The notes: generated by a model not told the origin, from the sequence alone. A DNA stretch of 64,000 nt from an uncultured Christensenella sp. (GCA_910579705.1 CAJTUI010000002.1:62001-126000); one strand, 5' to 3'. Numbered from the stretch's first letter, positions 24,639-34,916 are shown. Numbers and translations: made by a program.

Positions 24639-24666
24639 AAAAAACCTCCCTTGGGGGAGGTTTTTT
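24639..24666. terminator. Bidirectional terminator
   Basis: 12-bp stem (24639-24650 with 24655-24666) with 4-nt loop and A/T runs on both sides, between genes converging at 24634 and 24688. Confidence 0.92.
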
Positions 24667-24687
24667 CTGTTTTGTTGTGATTTGGGA

Positions 24688-27600
24688 TTATTCCGCAACG
24701 GTAATCAGGACGTTCGCATATGCGTCTTCGACTCCGTCAATGCCGAATACGATAGAGTTGTCTCCGATGTTGACAGGCACGGTAACGGTAAAATTGTTAG
24801 CCGCGTTTGCTATCTCCATCGTGCGGTCGTTTACCCTTATATAAACAGCGCTTACTCTCGAACCGGGATAAACCTGTAACGTAATTACTACGTTCCCCGA
24901 CGCTTCGGCGTTGAGCGTAAAGGCAGAACCGTCCTCGCCCGCAGATATAACTACTTCGTTAGGTTCGTCGATTATAAGCGTATTTTCTTCGTCCTCTTCT
25001 CCGCCTCCGGCAGTTAATTCTATATTAACGCCGTACACTCCCGCGTTGCCGTTAAAGACCAATTCGTTTACACCTGCGTCAAGGTATACGCTGCCGCTCG
25101 TCCCGCCGTCATTACCGTCGATAAAGGGCGCTCCCCAGCCGTCCCACTTCGCTTTCGTAAATATCGATACGCCCGCTTTATCCAGAGTGAACGTGTACTT
25201 TCCCGCTTCCGCAACTTCAAACGTATAAACGATTTCATTGTAATCTTCGATTGTAACGCTGTTAGCTCCTAAGTTAAGCGTCGGACCTTCGGGTTTTTCA
25301 TCACCGCCCGAACTTCCGCCCGCAGGCGCTATGGTATACTTGTTACCGCCCATAGGCGACCAAGCCAGAACTTTCCAACCCTTTTCAAGGTCTAAATCGG
25401 TTGCGCTTTGCAACATTTCCTGCCGCCACGTTTCACCGTCTTCACAGATTTCTACGACAAAGTAAGTGTAATCGGTAGCCGAGAAATTATATTTACCCGC
25501 CTTATTAACGGTAAGCACGTCGGCCGCGCCCTTTGAACCGAGCACATAAGTTCCCGAAACGCCGTCCGTCAAATCCTCTTTTTCGGTAACGACGTTAGCC
25601 CTGACGGACTCGCCCACTTCGTCCTTATAGATTACAAACAGATTGTACTTGGGCGAAAGCTCAAGCGCGTAATCGAACGGTATGCCGCTGGTATGCTCCT
25701 GCGCGCCGCTGACGTAGTCGAGCGCTATTTCACCCGAATCGGCGTCATACGCATAGTCATAAACAGTGCTATAATCGCCGAAAACAATTTCCGCCGTGCC
25801 GTTTGTCGCGCCCTCGCTTGCGGGAGTAAAGGTTACCGCAAGGTCGTTGGGATTGGTGTACTGTCCTTTAAGCACATCGGAAACTTCGGGAGCCTGCTCC
25901 ACCGTAATATTAAGCGTTGCGGTAATATTGGAGCCCGTATACGAAGATTTGAGCGTAACCGTGTAAACACCGGCCGTCTGAGCTTTAAAGACTTTGACGG
26001 GAACGCCTTCGACATATCCGTCGGTCAGAACCTGCGCCGTAACGTCCGCGCCGCTCGCGTCCTTAACGGTAGCAGTAAACGCCGTTTCCTCGTAAACGGG
26101 GTGCGGGACTTTCGCGGTGAAATTGAGTTCGCCGCCGGTATAAACCGTCGCCGCGTCGCTTACTTTCCAGCTGTCGGTTTCACTGACTTCGTCAAAATCG
26201 TGAACGTTAGCGGAGAAATCGGAGGGGGCTTTCACGGGCACGTGCGCCGTGAACTTAAACTCGTACTCTTCCGTAGCGATAACTATATCAAAATCTCCCG
26301 CAACAAGGAAGTTCAAAACAGCCTTTTTCTCTTCCTTATTATAGAAAACGTTTATATCGCCGTCGGTTGCTGTCACTTTAAACGAAAGCTCTTCGCGCTC
26401 CCCGTCCTTTTCGACGTAGAACTTAGGCACGTCAAAACTGAGATTTGCCGTTACGGGCACAATTTCGTCTAAATATAACGTTTTACTTGTAGCGGGCGTA
26501 AACGTCAGGGTATCGCCGTTTTCTATTTCCGTTTTATCCTCGTTTGCGCTGTCGTAGACTTTGAACGACTTAACAATCATTTCATCGTGGATATAAGGAC
26601 TTACGGGTGTCTCTTCGCCTTCGCCGAGAGTAGATTTCTGAGTGAAATCAATACCCGCGTACGAATCGTACTCTGCTTCTTTACCCTCTTTCAACTTATA
26701 ACCGTTTGCTGTTTTTTCGATAAGTCCGGTATCGGCGAACCCGCCCGAAGGCTCACCGTCGCTATTGGGAGGACCTACCTGATTGCTCCAGGCAACCGAC
26801 GAATACATATAGCAATCGATACTGACGTCCGTCATAACGCAATTTTCGTCAAGAGCGAACTCGACGGTTATCGGATAAAACCTCGTGGTATAAATATCTT
26901 CCTCTTCATCAGTTTCCGACGCCTTTAACAGGATTTGCCTGTAATAGGAATAGCTGAAAGAATAAACTGTTTTTCCGTCTACCTTTTCGCTCTTTTCGTC
27001 GAAATCGTGATTTATGTCGGTTAAGCCCAAGTCATAGAAATATTTAACGAAATTTTCAAGGCCGTATACCGTTTTGTCATCCATCAGCGAGAAAAAGTTG
27101 AAACCGAACCCCTCGAAAGATTCTTCCAGATCTTTGTATTCGGCTTTCTCGACCTGCGTTGATTGCGAACTGTCTATACGCGAACTTACCGCGAATATAT
27201 CTCCGTCTTCAAGCCTGGTATACCACTTTTCCACGTACTGCGTTCCGTCTTGAATGTGAACGTAGTCGTCTCCGAATTCATAGAAAATGTCGGCCGTAGA
27301 CATACCAGTAGTACTGTATATCTTGGCATACTTCTTGCCCGTCCCGCTTATAACTTTACTCTTGTTGGAAAGCGCAATGTTGAGCGCGCCGCCCGCCGTC
27401 AGAGGAACGGTGAACGTAACGTCTCCGTCTTCGGTCGTGTACGTATACGTTATCGCGTCGGTACCGACTTCCGTTTTATAGTCCTTATCCGTGAGAACGG
27501 GAAGCGTAACCGTTATATCGTGTCCGTGAGCGGAATCGTTCTCGCAGACCTTCTTTGCCGTTCCCTCCGCGGTATCCGTAGGCATTTGAGTAACCTCGAA

Positions 27601-27825
27601 TTCGCCGTACTTGTGCCCAAGTTTGTTGACGGGGCGCTTTTCCTGTTCGTCGCAATCGCTGCATTTGCGGGATTCTTCTCCGTCAGCGGAGCAGGTCGGC
27701 GGGGTGGTAACTTGCCAGTCGCCGTATGTATGCGTATGCGTTTTATCACACGCAGCCATTGCAAAAGACGTTGCGCACATCGTTATTGCAACTGCGGCCA
27801 TAGCAATTTTTTTGCTCAGTTTCAT
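24688..27825 (-). CDS. Large surface lipoprotein with Ig-like domains
   Basis: A 1045-residue lipoprotein: signal peptide with lipobox AMAAC (Cys26), then one full and one partial copy of the Clostridia repeat H-x-Y-G-x-W/F-x-V-T-x-x-P-T (HTYGDWQVTTPPTCSADG, CSDCDEQEK, then GHKYGEFEVTQMPTDTAEG). A middle domain (about 115-400) is unknown. Several beta-rich, Ig-like or bacterial surface repeats follow, the last with VEDAYANVLITVAE at the end. A GEDEKPEGP-like linker near residue 865 separates two beta-sandwich units. AAGGAGA precedes the ATG. Its promoter carries a long palindrome. It is probably displayed on the surface to bind a polymer or protein; no catalytic motif seen. Confidence 0.8.
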   Translation of the reverse strand: MKLSKKIAMAAVAITMCATSFAMAACDKTHTHTYGDWQVTTPPTCSADGEESRKCSDCDEQEKRPVNKLGHKYGEFEVTQMPTDTAEGTAKKVCENDSAHGHDITVTLPVLTDKDYKTEVGTDAITYTYTTEDGDVTFTVPLTAGGALNIALSNKSKVISGTGKKYAKIYSTTGMSTADIFYEFGDDYVHIQDGTQYVEKWYTRLEDGDIFAVSSRIDSSQSTQVEKAEYKDLEESFEGFGFNFFSLMDDKTVYGLENFVKYFYDLGLTDINHDFDEKSEKVDGKTVYSFSYSYYRQILLKASETDEEEDIYTTRFYPITVEFALDENCVMTDVSIDCYMYSSVAWSNQVGPPNSDGEPSGGFADTGLIEKTANGYKLKEGKEAEYDSYAGIDFTQKSTLGEGEETPVSPYIHDEMIVKSFKVYDSANEDKTEIENGDTLTFTPATSKTLYLDEIVPVTANLSFDVPKFYVEKDGEREELSFKVTATDGDINVFYNKEEKKAVLNFLVAGDFDIVIATEEYEFKFTAHVPVKAPSDFSANVHDFDEVSETDSWKVSDAATVYTGGELNFTAKVPHPVYEETAFTATVKDASGADVTAQVLTDGYVEGVPVKVFKAQTAGVYTVTLKSSYTGSNITATLNITVEQAPEVSDVLKGQYTNPNDLAVTFTPASEGATNGTAEIVFGDYSTVYDYAYDADSGEIALDYVSGAQEHTSGIPFDYALELSPKYNLFVIYKDEVGESVRANVVTEKEDLTDGVSGTYVLGSKGAADVLTVNKAGKYNFSATDYTYFVVEICEDGETWRQEMLQSATDLDLEKGWKVLAWSPMGGNKYTIAPAGGSSGGDEKPEGPTLNLGANSVTIEDYNEIVYTFEVAEAGKYTFTLDKAGVSIFTKAKWDGWGAPFIDGNDGGTSGSVYLDAGVNELVFNGNAGVYGVNIELTAGGGEEDEENTLIIDEPNEVVISAGEDGSAFTLNAEASGNVVITLQVYPGSRVSAVYIRVNDRTMEIANAANNFTVTVPVNIGDNSIVFGIDGVEDAYANVLITVAE

Positions 27826-27881
27826 ATCTCGTTCTCCTTAAAAATTTTATAAATATACATTTTCGGTTGAATATTTATTAA

Positions 27882-27923
27882 ATAATAACATCACGGATTT
27901 CGCTTGTCAAGCGAAATCCGTGA
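27882..27923 (-). promoter_or_regulatory. Promoter with a 15-bp perfect palindrome over its -35 region
   Basis: On the minus strand TTGACA (27910-27905), 17-nt spacer, TATTAT (27887-27882). The -35 box spans the loop of a perfect inverted repeat, 27891-27905 with 27909-27923 (TCACGGATTTCGCTT and its complement, loop GTC). It could be an operator for a dimeric regulator of the lipoprotein gene or, read as RNA, a terminator-like hairpin for the upstream operon. Confidence 0.65.
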
Positions 27924-28041
27924 AAAAATTTATTTTTATACATTTTTTTAGCTATTTATAACCAATTTATGCATAAATTTACATTCGAAAGCAAATAATT
28001 TGCATTAATTGTTAAACAGCAAAAGTTTGACAAATCAACCG

Positions 28042-29490
28042 TCATCTTTTGGCGTAATAACCGCAACCGAATAGCCACTGGTTTTCGTCCGACGAGTCCA
28101 GAAAAATTCCGCTTTCGCCCGATTCGTTATCGCTGCCGCCCGTTTCGCACATACCGTTGCCGTCCAGAAAAAGATTGCGCGCGATACTGAAATCCTGTAA
28201 AAATTCCCTTATCTCCTGAGTGACCGCATATACCCCATCGGAGTTCAGATAATCTTTGTACGACTTTCTGTCAAGCGCCTCGATTTGAGCCCTTATTTTC
28301 GGCGGTATATTTAGCGGTCCCCCGACGGAGCCGCATAATGCTATATCCCCGTCCTTGCCGTCCATCATATATCCTCTTATCAGGTAATAATAATTTTTAC
28401 CCGCTATTCTGAGTGTAAGCAAGTCGCTATAAAAATTGATAAAAGGGTTCTTTCTGAGCTCGGCGTATAGAATAGTATCGCTCATACTTCCGTCCTCGTT
28501 TACGAGGTGGTAATATCCGTCGCCGCCGTTTTTGGGGTCGTTATAGACCACTCCGTCGCCGTTCAGATAATATCTGCCGTTGGAATACTGTCCGTACTGG
28601 GTATACACATACTCCTTTTTGTCATATTCGGGAGTCTGTTTAAAGTTTTCTTGGGGTATGATTATTTTTTCACCGGTGACGGGGCGCTCTATATCGCCGT
28701 TGCGCGTGATTATGAAATCCACGTTTACGGGCACGCCGACCCTGCTTGAAAATTTAACCGCGAACGCATAGACATTGAACTTGTGCTGAACCTGCACCTC
28801 GTACTTGAAATTCTTGGTATAGATTGAGCTTGCTCCGCCGCCGTCTATCGAATAGTTGGGTTTTTCGGGCTTGAACGCAACCGTCCCGACATACACGTCC
28901 ACGCGGGGATTGACCACGTTGGCGTTTACGTCTATTATAGACTCTATTGCGTAAAGTCCCGGTTCGGTCGGGGCGTATTGGTAATAAAACTGCTGCCCCT
29001 CTTCCGTGAACGTCACTCTGTACGCGCCGAGCTGGGATATATTTATAATGTTGTTGTATTTGTCCGTTCCCGTGCCCGTGGTGGGTATAAGCGGATACAG
29101 CTCTATTTCCACTTCGCGGTTGTCGTTGTCCGCCTGATAGATATTGGGGTTGTACGTGTATCCGTCGGGAAGATTTGTCAGCGTGACGGTGTAATCCCCG
29201 TCCAGTCCGCTTTTGGTCGCAACTCCGTCGCCGTCGAACTCGGCAGTATAAAACCCGATTCCGTCCGACCACTGCGCGCTCATTTCTATCTGCGGGATAA
29301 ACTTTGCGCCGTTGCAAACCAAAGTCGTTTTAAAGAGGTTTTCCTCTTCCTCGTCGCCGCCGGGGGTGTCGCCCGGCGTATTAGGTTTGTCGGGCGGCGG
29401 CGTGGAAGGCGGAGTGTAAGTTCCGCAGGCCGTAAAACAGAACGCCGCGGCGCAAATAAGCGATAAGATTATTAACGAAATTTTTTTCAT
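28042..29490 (-). CDS. Lipoprotein at the end of the MoxR-VWA operon
   Basis: A 482-residue lipoprotein with lipobox CFTAC (Cys22) and a Pro/Gly/Glu-rich linker (TPPSTPPPDKPNTPGDTPGG). A beta-sandwich unit follows (LDGDYTVTLTNLPDGYTYNP, GLYAIESI), then a C-terminal region (about 330-482) resembling the C-terminal half of the thioredoxin lipoprotein at 56583-59444 (QIREFLQDFS and the hydrophobic core around ETGGSDNESGESG). The ATG overlaps the VWA stop (ATGA) with GAGG upstream, so it is co-translated with that gene and is probably the exported partner of the MoxR-VWA system. Function unknown. Confidence 0.75.
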   Translation of the reverse strand: MKKISLIILSLICAAAFCFTACGTYTPPSTPPPDKPNTPGDTPGGDEEEENLFKTTLVCNGAKFIPQIEMSAQWSDGIGFYTAEFDGDGVATKSGLDGDYTVTLTNLPDGYTYNPNIYQADNDNREVEIELYPLIPTTGTGTDKYNNIINISQLGAYRVTFTEEGQQFYYQYAPTEPGLYAIESIIDVNANVVNPRVDVYVGTVAFKPEKPNYSIDGGGASSIYTKNFKYEVQVQHKFNVYAFAVKFSSRVGVPVNVDFIITRNGDIERPVTGEKIIIPQENFKQTPEYDKKEYVYTQYGQYSNGRYYLNGDGVVYNDPKNGGDGYYHLVNEDGSMSDTILYAELRKNPFINFYSDLLTLRIAGKNYYYLIRGYMMDGKDGDIALCGSVGGPLNIPPKIRAQIEALDRKSYKDYLNSDGVYAVTQEIREFLQDFSIARNLFLDGNGMCETGGSDNESGESGIFLDSSDENQWLFGCGYYAKR

Positions 29491-32222
29491 TTTTTACCTC
29501 GCTTTCCCGATCTGCCGAAGAGGCTGACTATATCGTTCCATTTGAGTTTGCGGATAATTATGTCCGCAACGTACATAACGGCGGCGATTATGAGAAGGGG
29601 CACGGTAAGTTTTACCCTGTAAGTCGCGATTTCGCTTTCGTCGTTCTCGATTTTAAGTTTGCCGTCCTCGCTGACCGTTCCCTTTCCGTCCAGCATCTTA
29701 TAGAGAACGGACGCGTCAAACACCTCGAATGCGTCGTACTCCGGCTCGTAGGAAAGGATAAAGCCCGTGTTTGCCGTATAGCTTTTGCCGCCGTACGAAT
29801 AAGTTATTTCGATACTGTATTCGCCAATCTGCGGCGTCAGGAATTCATAGAAGTAGGTTGTCGAATCGAACACGAAAATATCCGTAATATTTTCGTTTGC
29901 GGGCGTGGTTACGTTTATCTGCGCAACGGCTCCCGCCTGTAATCTTGCGGGGTTGAGCTCTATCCTTGCGCGCTTGCCCACAATCGTTTTTATTAAGGTG
30001 AACGGATAATCCGATTTCTCGTCGGGCAGCGACATAGAGAATATGTTTGCGAAGAACTCCGTATTGTAATCGTACAGCGCTCCGCCCCCGCCGATTTTCT
30101 TGATTTCGCCGAGCTTGCCCGTATAGCTTGCCACTTTTCCGTTGCCGTAAGTCCAGTACGAATACAACGGAACGCTTATTTTAAGGCCCTTGCCGCCGTT
30201 ATAGTCCACGGAAAGCACGTTGTTTGCGCCCGACTTCGACTTGCTTAAAACATATTCCGAAACATAGCCTTCGGCGGGATTTATGGTAATTTTAACGGGT
30301 TCGCCGTTTTCGTTCGGTTTCTCAACCGTTAAAACCTCGTCGCGCGGCCTTGTTACCTTGATAATCGAATTCGCCTTTATCACGTCGCCCGTGGAATCCC
30401 CGACCAGATCGTCCAGAAATCCGATATCGTTAAGCTCCTCTTCGGTCTTAGCGCGGAAATATTCACCGCCGCCCGAAGCCGCCAAATCTTTCATCCAGGT
30501 CAAATCGTTATCGTTGCCGCCGCCGACCTGTAAAACGGAGGTGTATATGCCGTAACCGCGCATAGTCTGCACGTACGCTTTGGAGAAGTCCCTGTCCTTC
30601 TGCGCGCCCTCTATCTCGATGTCGTCGTAGGAAATATCGCCCTCGAACGGCAGGCCGTCCGTAATGAGCATAACCTGCTTTTCCGAGAAATTGAGGTTGC
30701 GTATGGTGTTCATAGCCATTCTGAGGCCAAGACTCGTGAACGTGCCCTGCCTGAAAGTAAGGTTATTAATTACGTTTAAAACCTCTTCCCTTGCGGTAAG
30801 CTTTGTAGGTGTAAGCTCCACCTTGGAGTCGCCCGAGAAAACGACTATCGAAACGTAGTCCTCGTCTTTGAGCGCGTTGACAATCTGCGTGGCCGCCTGC
30901 CTTGCGATTATCATACGCGACCACAGCGACATACTGTGCGAAACATCTATTACGAACGTGTAGAGCTTGGGATTGCCCGTGACTTCGCCGAACCTTACTG
31001 GCAGCATATCGTCAAGCTGTTTAAGCTCTCCCTCGGTCTTGTTCTGAATGCTCGTATTGCCGAACGTTACAAGCCCCTTTCCAAACATAGAAACCGCGGT
31101 GTTTATGCTTGACAAAAGCATTTCGTAGTTGTTTACCTTGGTAAGGTCCGCGTCCGACAAAACTATCTCGTCGTACTTGCACAAATCTTCTACGCTTACG
31201 GGCACTTCCGCGTTTTTGTTGATATTGTATTCGGTTATCTCGGTATTTTCGGGATAAATGCCGCTAAGCTTTTCACTGTCGCCCTCGTTGCCCGTAAAAA
31301 GCAACACGTTTACCACTTCGGTCACTTTCTGTTTGAACGTGTAGGAGTTGTTGAACGCGCACTTGTCGCCGTCCGCGGAGACGGTTATTTCCGCGCGGTA
31401 TTCGAAATCGCCCGCGGCGGACGTATCCAGCGTGAAGGTCACCGCGTTTGCGCCGAGCGAGAGGTTGACGGGGGTTTTCCTGTACTCCTCGCCGTCCTTG
31501 TACAGCGTGACTATCGCGTTTGCAACGTAACTGCTGTGCACCGACAGCCGAACCGTTTCGCTGTGGCCGAGGTATGCGCCCGAGGTGTATTCCGCGCCCG
31601 AAATCTGCACCTCTTTTTCGTCCTCGCCGATGTTGTCGTTAAGGTAAATCGCGTCTACCTTTATATCGTGCGCCGTAAGGCTTGCGACCGTGCGCGTCAG
31701 ATCCGAAGGGTCGTCCGTATAGGTCTGAACGCCGTCCGTTATAACCACAATGCGCTTAATTACATCGTCCTCGAAGAGCGAGCCCGCATATTCGAGCGCC
31801 TGAGAAATGTTGGACTCCGTATCGTCCACGCCCGAATCTCTAACGGGCGTCGGCTTTTTACCGAGCGGCGTGGTAAGTTTAACGTCTTTACCGAAACAAA
31901 TTACGCCGAGCTTGGAGTTTCTGGGAAGATTTTTACGCAAATCCTCTATATACCCGTCGATAGTGTCGAGGTTTTTTTCCGCGGAATACGAAACGTCCGC
32001 GACAACGTACACGCTAGTACGCGTTATTACGGTAACTATTTCCGTGCCTGCCGCCGCAAAGGCTATTATCACGGCCATTAAGACGTGCAATACCATCGAG
32101 GCTATGTTGTGACCGTTTCTGTTATCTTTCTTGACCGCTATGAAAAACGGAACCGCCAGAAGGGCGACAAGCGGTATCGCGATTAATAACAGATACGCGT
32201 TATCGAAGTTGATACTGCTCAT
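29487..32222 (-). CDS. Membrane protein with two VWA domains
   Basis: From ATG 32222 (overlapping the previous VWA gene by 23 nt) the protein has 911 residues. Two N-terminal membrane helices (about 7-27, 43-63) lead to VWA domain 1 (about 68-210, MIDAS DVSYS), an Ig-like unit (about 220-310), VWA domain 2 (about 425-620, MIDAS DVSHS and ITDGLPFEG) and a beta-rich part, with a last helix near 880 and a basic tail. Extracellular placement of the VWA domains is predicted. The long frame start at 32261 lies inside the upstream gene and lacks a site. Part of the MoxR-DUF58-VWA operon, whose VWA proteins are thought to be MoxR clients. Confidence 0.85.
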   Translation of the reverse strand: MSSINFDNAYLLLIAIPLVALLAVPFFIAVKKDNRNGHNIASMVLHVLMAVIIAFAAAGTEIVTVITRTSVYVVADVSYSAEKNLDTIDGYIEDLRKNLPRNSKLGVICFGKDVKLTTPLGKKPTPVRDSGVDDTESNISQALEYAGSLFEDDVIKRIVVITDGVQTYTDDPSDLTRTVASLTAHDIKVDAIYLNDNIGEDEKEVQISGAEYTSGAYLGHSETVRLSVHSSYVANAIVTLYKDGEEYRKTPVNLSLGANAVTFTLDTSAAGDFEYRAEITVSADGDKCAFNNSYTFKQKVTEVVNVLLFTGNEGDSEKLSGIYPENTEITEYNINKNAEVPVSVEDLCKYDEIVLSDADLTKVNNYEMLLSSINTAVSMFGKGLVTFGNTSIQNKTEGELKQLDDMLPVRFGEVTGNPKLYTFVIDVSHSMSLWSRMIIARQAATQIVNALKDEDYVSIVVFSGDSKVELTPTKLTAREEVLNVINNLTFRQGTFTSLGLRMAMNTIRNLNFSEKQVMLITDGLPFEGDISYDDIEIEGAQKDRDFSKAYVQTMRGYGIYTSVLQVGGGNDNDLTWMKDLAASGGGEYFRAKTEEELNDIGFLDDLVGDSTGDVIKANSIIKVTRPRDEVLTVEKPNENGEPVKITINPAEGYVSEYVLSKSKSGANNVLSVDYNGGKGLKISVPLYSYWTYGNGKVASYTGKLGEIKKIGGGGALYDYNTEFFANIFSMSLPDEKSDYPFTLIKTIVGKRARIELNPARLQAGAVAQINVTTPANENITDIFVFDSTTYFYEFLTPQIGEYSIEITYSYGGKSYTANTGFILSYEPEYDAFEVFDASVLYKMLDGKGTVSEDGKLKIENDESEIATYRVKLTVPLLIIAAVMYVADIIIRKLKWNDIVSLFGRSGKRGKK

Positions 32223-34038
32223 AACAATACACCACCCAGTCAGCCGCGAATACCACGGCAAGAATTATAACCAAAATAAACAGATTGTCGAATATACCGT
32301 CGCGCCGCGAACCGCCCGCCTCGCCTTGCAGACTGAACGCCTCGCCCTCGGTCACGGGGAACCGCTCGTCCTCGGGGAATGCCGCGTATACGTTGTATAT
32401 GCGCGAGTTGTCGCCGTAGAGCACGGTTAAGGTATATGTTCCGACTTCCGTCAGCTCGAACTCGCTGACCGCGCCCGATACGTCGAGATAGCTTATGCCG
32501 CCCGAAGGGCTTACCACCCTTATGCCGTCGCAGTTGGCGACAACGTTGACCTGCAACATTTCCCCGCAGTAGTACGACGATTTGTCGATAACGGTCGGGA
32601 AAGCGAAACTCAACAGGTTGCCCGAAAGCACGCGGTAGTCCTGCAAGGGCGGGAAGTTAGTGTCTTTAAGCGCAAACGCAAACACTACCGTGCGGTTGCC
32701 GTAATCGTTCGTTCCCGTGAAAACAAGCGGGTCGTCGCCGACGGAAACAAGCGTTGTAAAGTTGCGGTAAAGCCCGCACTTCTTGTATTTGATAACGTAG
32801 AAATCCTCTTTTATAACGTTGTTGAGGAGTGAACGCACCACCGTTGACGTGGACGAGGAATATTTCGCGCGCGCCGCGCTCGTCAGCGTTATGTCGTTCT
32901 GCACGGAAAAACCCGCGCCCGCAACGCTTTCGGGATTGAAGAACCAGACCGCCGAGTTCTGCGGTATGGTTTCGGGAGTGAAAGAGTCGAATATGCACAG
33001 ATCGTAACCGTCGCCGCCCGTATAGTCCTCGGGTTTTATAACGGTTGTGCGCGCGTTGCCGACAGCTTTGAGCACCGCCTGCATATAGAACGGTGTTTCG
33101 CTGACTAATAGCGCTGTATACGAATTTTCGTAATCAACGTTGTAAACGGTGATTTCGTTGTCCGCGGCAAGCGCGTCGGCATTGGATATTTCCACCCTCA
33201 GAGAACCGAACTCAACCTGAGTGCTCTCCAGAGTGAACTCCGCGACCTGCAAGCCCTTCACTTCAACCGTTTTTGTTGCCGCCGCCGCGGGAAGTCCGTC
33301 AAGATACAGCGAAACGTTTAAAGACGCGTCGCTCTTATAGGACATTACGCTGCCGCTTACCCGCAATGAGTCGCCTATCTCGTACTTGACGTCCGAAACG
33401 GCGTAGTTTTCAACCTCCGCGCCAACGTTTATCACGTTTACGTTGTCGCTGGACTTGAAATCCTTGTCCGTGACAAGATAGGTTTTAACGGCGGGGTTGG
33501 CGTTGAAATAGGACTGAGCCGCGCCTATCGCGTCCGTAAAGCCCGTTGCCGCGTACGACGGGGAAATGCCGCCGAGCAACGAGAGCGCCTGCTCCCTGTC
33601 GGTTATGCCGCTGTAAATTTCGTTGGTCGTACTGCCTACGAAAACGAGCGTGTACGCGCTGCCGTTTGCAGAATCGTCTATTATCTCGGACACCCGCTCT
33701 TTCGCGAGGTCAAGCCTTGTCTTGTCGTCCTGAACGAAATTCATACTGCCCGAACCGTCTATGACGAAACAGAAGTCGTCGGCCGCGCCCTTCCTGATAA
33801 GGACGGGGTGCGCGAGAGCGAACGAAACGAGTATAACCGTGATAATTTGCAGAATAAGGCTGATTATGCCGACAAGCTTGTTTATCGGCAGACGCTTTTT
33901 CAGAAACTTTTCGCTCAGCGCCCACAGATAGGTCGAGGCAATGACCTGCTCCGTGTACTTGTTTTTGATTATATAGATAATTATGAGTATGGGAACGCCG
34001 ATAAGCCCGAGCAAACCCAGAGGATATAAAAAGCTCAT
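32200..34038 (-). CDS. BatA-like VWA membrane protein
   Basis: A 612-residue protein starting MSFLYPLGLLGLIGVPILII at ATG 34038, which overlaps the DUF58 stop (ATGA) and has GGAGGGGG upstream. It has an N-terminal BatA-type membrane hairpin (about 4-24 and 58-78), one VWA domain (about 85-240, MIDAS DGSGS in FCFVIDGSGSMNF), beta-rich units, and a C-terminal helix (LFILVIILAVVFAADWVVY). The layout matches the BatA/YeaN type group found beside MoxR ATPases. The role of such operons is still unclear; proposed roles include chaperone-like assembly of metal-dependent or surface complexes. Confidence 0.85.
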   Translation of the reverse strand: MSFLYPLGLLGLIGVPILIIIYIIKNKYTEQVIASTYLWALSEKFLKKRLPINKLVGIISLILQIITVILVSFALAHPVLIRKGAADDFCFVIDGSGSMNFVQDDKTRLDLAKERVSEIIDDSANGSAYTLVFVGSTTNEIYSGITDREQALSLLGGISPSYAATGFTDAIGAAQSYFNANPAVKTYLVTDKDFKSSDNVNVINVGAEVENYAVSDVKYEIGDSLRVSGSVMSYKSDASLNVSLYLDGLPAAAATKTVEVKGLQVAEFTLESTQVEFGSLRVEISNADALAADNEITVYNVDYENSYTALLVSETPFYMQAVLKAVGNARTTVIKPEDYTGGDGYDLCIFDSFTPETIPQNSAVWFFNPESVAGAGFSVQNDITLTSAARAKYSSSTSTVVRSLLNNVIKEDFYVIKYKKCGLYRNFTTLVSVGDDPLVFTGTNDYGNRTVVFAFALKDTNFPPLQDYRVLSGNLLSFAFPTVIDKSSYYCGEMLQVNVVANCDGIRVVSPSGGISYLDVSGAVSEFELTEVGTYTLTVLYGDNSRIYNVYAAFPEDERFPVTEGEAFSLQGEAGGSRRDGIFDNLFILVIILAVVFAADWVVYCYEQYQLR

Positions 34039-34916
34039 TTCAATACCCCCTCCGTTACGAGTTTCTCGAAGAAGACCTCGGTAATCTCCTCTTCCGCGGA
34101 TACGAGCATATACTCCGCCCCGCGCGAATGGCACAAATCGCGAATCCTGCCAGTGGCGTATTCAAGCGCAAGCTTATAGGCGTGGATAATGTCCCTCGTA
34201 ATGTTTTTACGGTAGAACTTATCCCCGTTCTCGCTGTCGAAATAGTGAAGTTTGCCGCGGGCCTTGGGATTTAACTCCTCTTCGGACAAAATCTGGATAC
34301 AGAAAACGTCCCTCTTCTTGCCCACCAGATAGTTCACCGCGTTCTCGAAGTCGTTATCGGTAAGGAAGTCGGATATGATTATCGACATACCGTCGCCGTA
34401 GCCGACCGTGGAGGGCAATATAGCCTCGGATATATAGCTGTCGCCGTCGAACGTTATATCGTTGAGCTTGCCTATCGACGCCGTGAACGACTCCTTGCCG
34501 AGCATATTCGCGATAATACATTCCACCTGCTTTTCGCGGATAACGTAAATCGAAACTTTGTCCATTTCGCATACGGAAAGATAGGCCAGCGCAGCGGCCG
34601 TTTTAAGGGCCTGCACGTCCTTTTTTCCCTTTCCGTAACCGACCGAACGGCTTGCGTCTATATAGATGCGGGTGTGCATCTGACGCTCGTCCAGATACAG
34701 TTTAAGGAAAAGCTTTTCGAAACGGGCGTAAGCGTTCCAGTCGATTTTGGTTATATCGTCGCCCGCCATATAGTCGCGGTAATCGGAAAATTCGCAGGAA
34801 GAACCGAAAGTCTTGCTCTGGTGGTTCCCGCCGAAAAGCCCCGCGACGTTGTTTTTAACGAGCATTTGCAACCGTTCCAACTGCTGCAAAAACTCTTCGT
34901 CTATTACAAAAGCCAT
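34035..34916 (-). CDS. DUF58 protein
   Basis: A 293-residue DUF58 protein, the constant partner of MoxR ATPases. Visible family motifs are GNHQSKTFGSSCEFSDYRDYMAGDDITKIDWNAYA-like region (residues about 30-65; D-x-R-x-Y-x-x-G-D-x-x-x-x-I-D-W) and LKLYLDERQMHTRIYIDASRS, a VWA-like core with DASRS in place of a classic MIDAS. It has no membrane helix, so it is cytoplasmic. It starts 6 nt after moxR and overlaps the next VWA gene by 4 nt. Confidence 0.92.
   Translation of the reverse strand: MAFVIDEEFLQQLERLQMLVKNNVAGLFGGNHQSKTFGSSCEFSDYRDYMAGDDITKIDWNAYARFEKLFLKLYLDERQMHTRIYIDASRSVGYGKGKKDVQALKTAAALAYLSVCEMDKVSIYVIREKQVECIIANMLGKESFTASIGKLNDITFDGDSYISEAILPSTVGYGDGMSIIISDFLTDNDFENAVNYLVGKKRDVFCIQILSEEELNPKARGKLHYFDSENGDKFYRKNITRDIIHAYKLALEYATGRIRDLCHSRGAEYMLVSAEEEITEVFFEKLVTEGVLK

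Noticed and set aside
34039..34134. N-terminal extension of the BatA-like protein
   Set aside because: Lies inside the DUF58 gene in another frame and precedes the ribosome site; the membrane hairpin starts at 34038.
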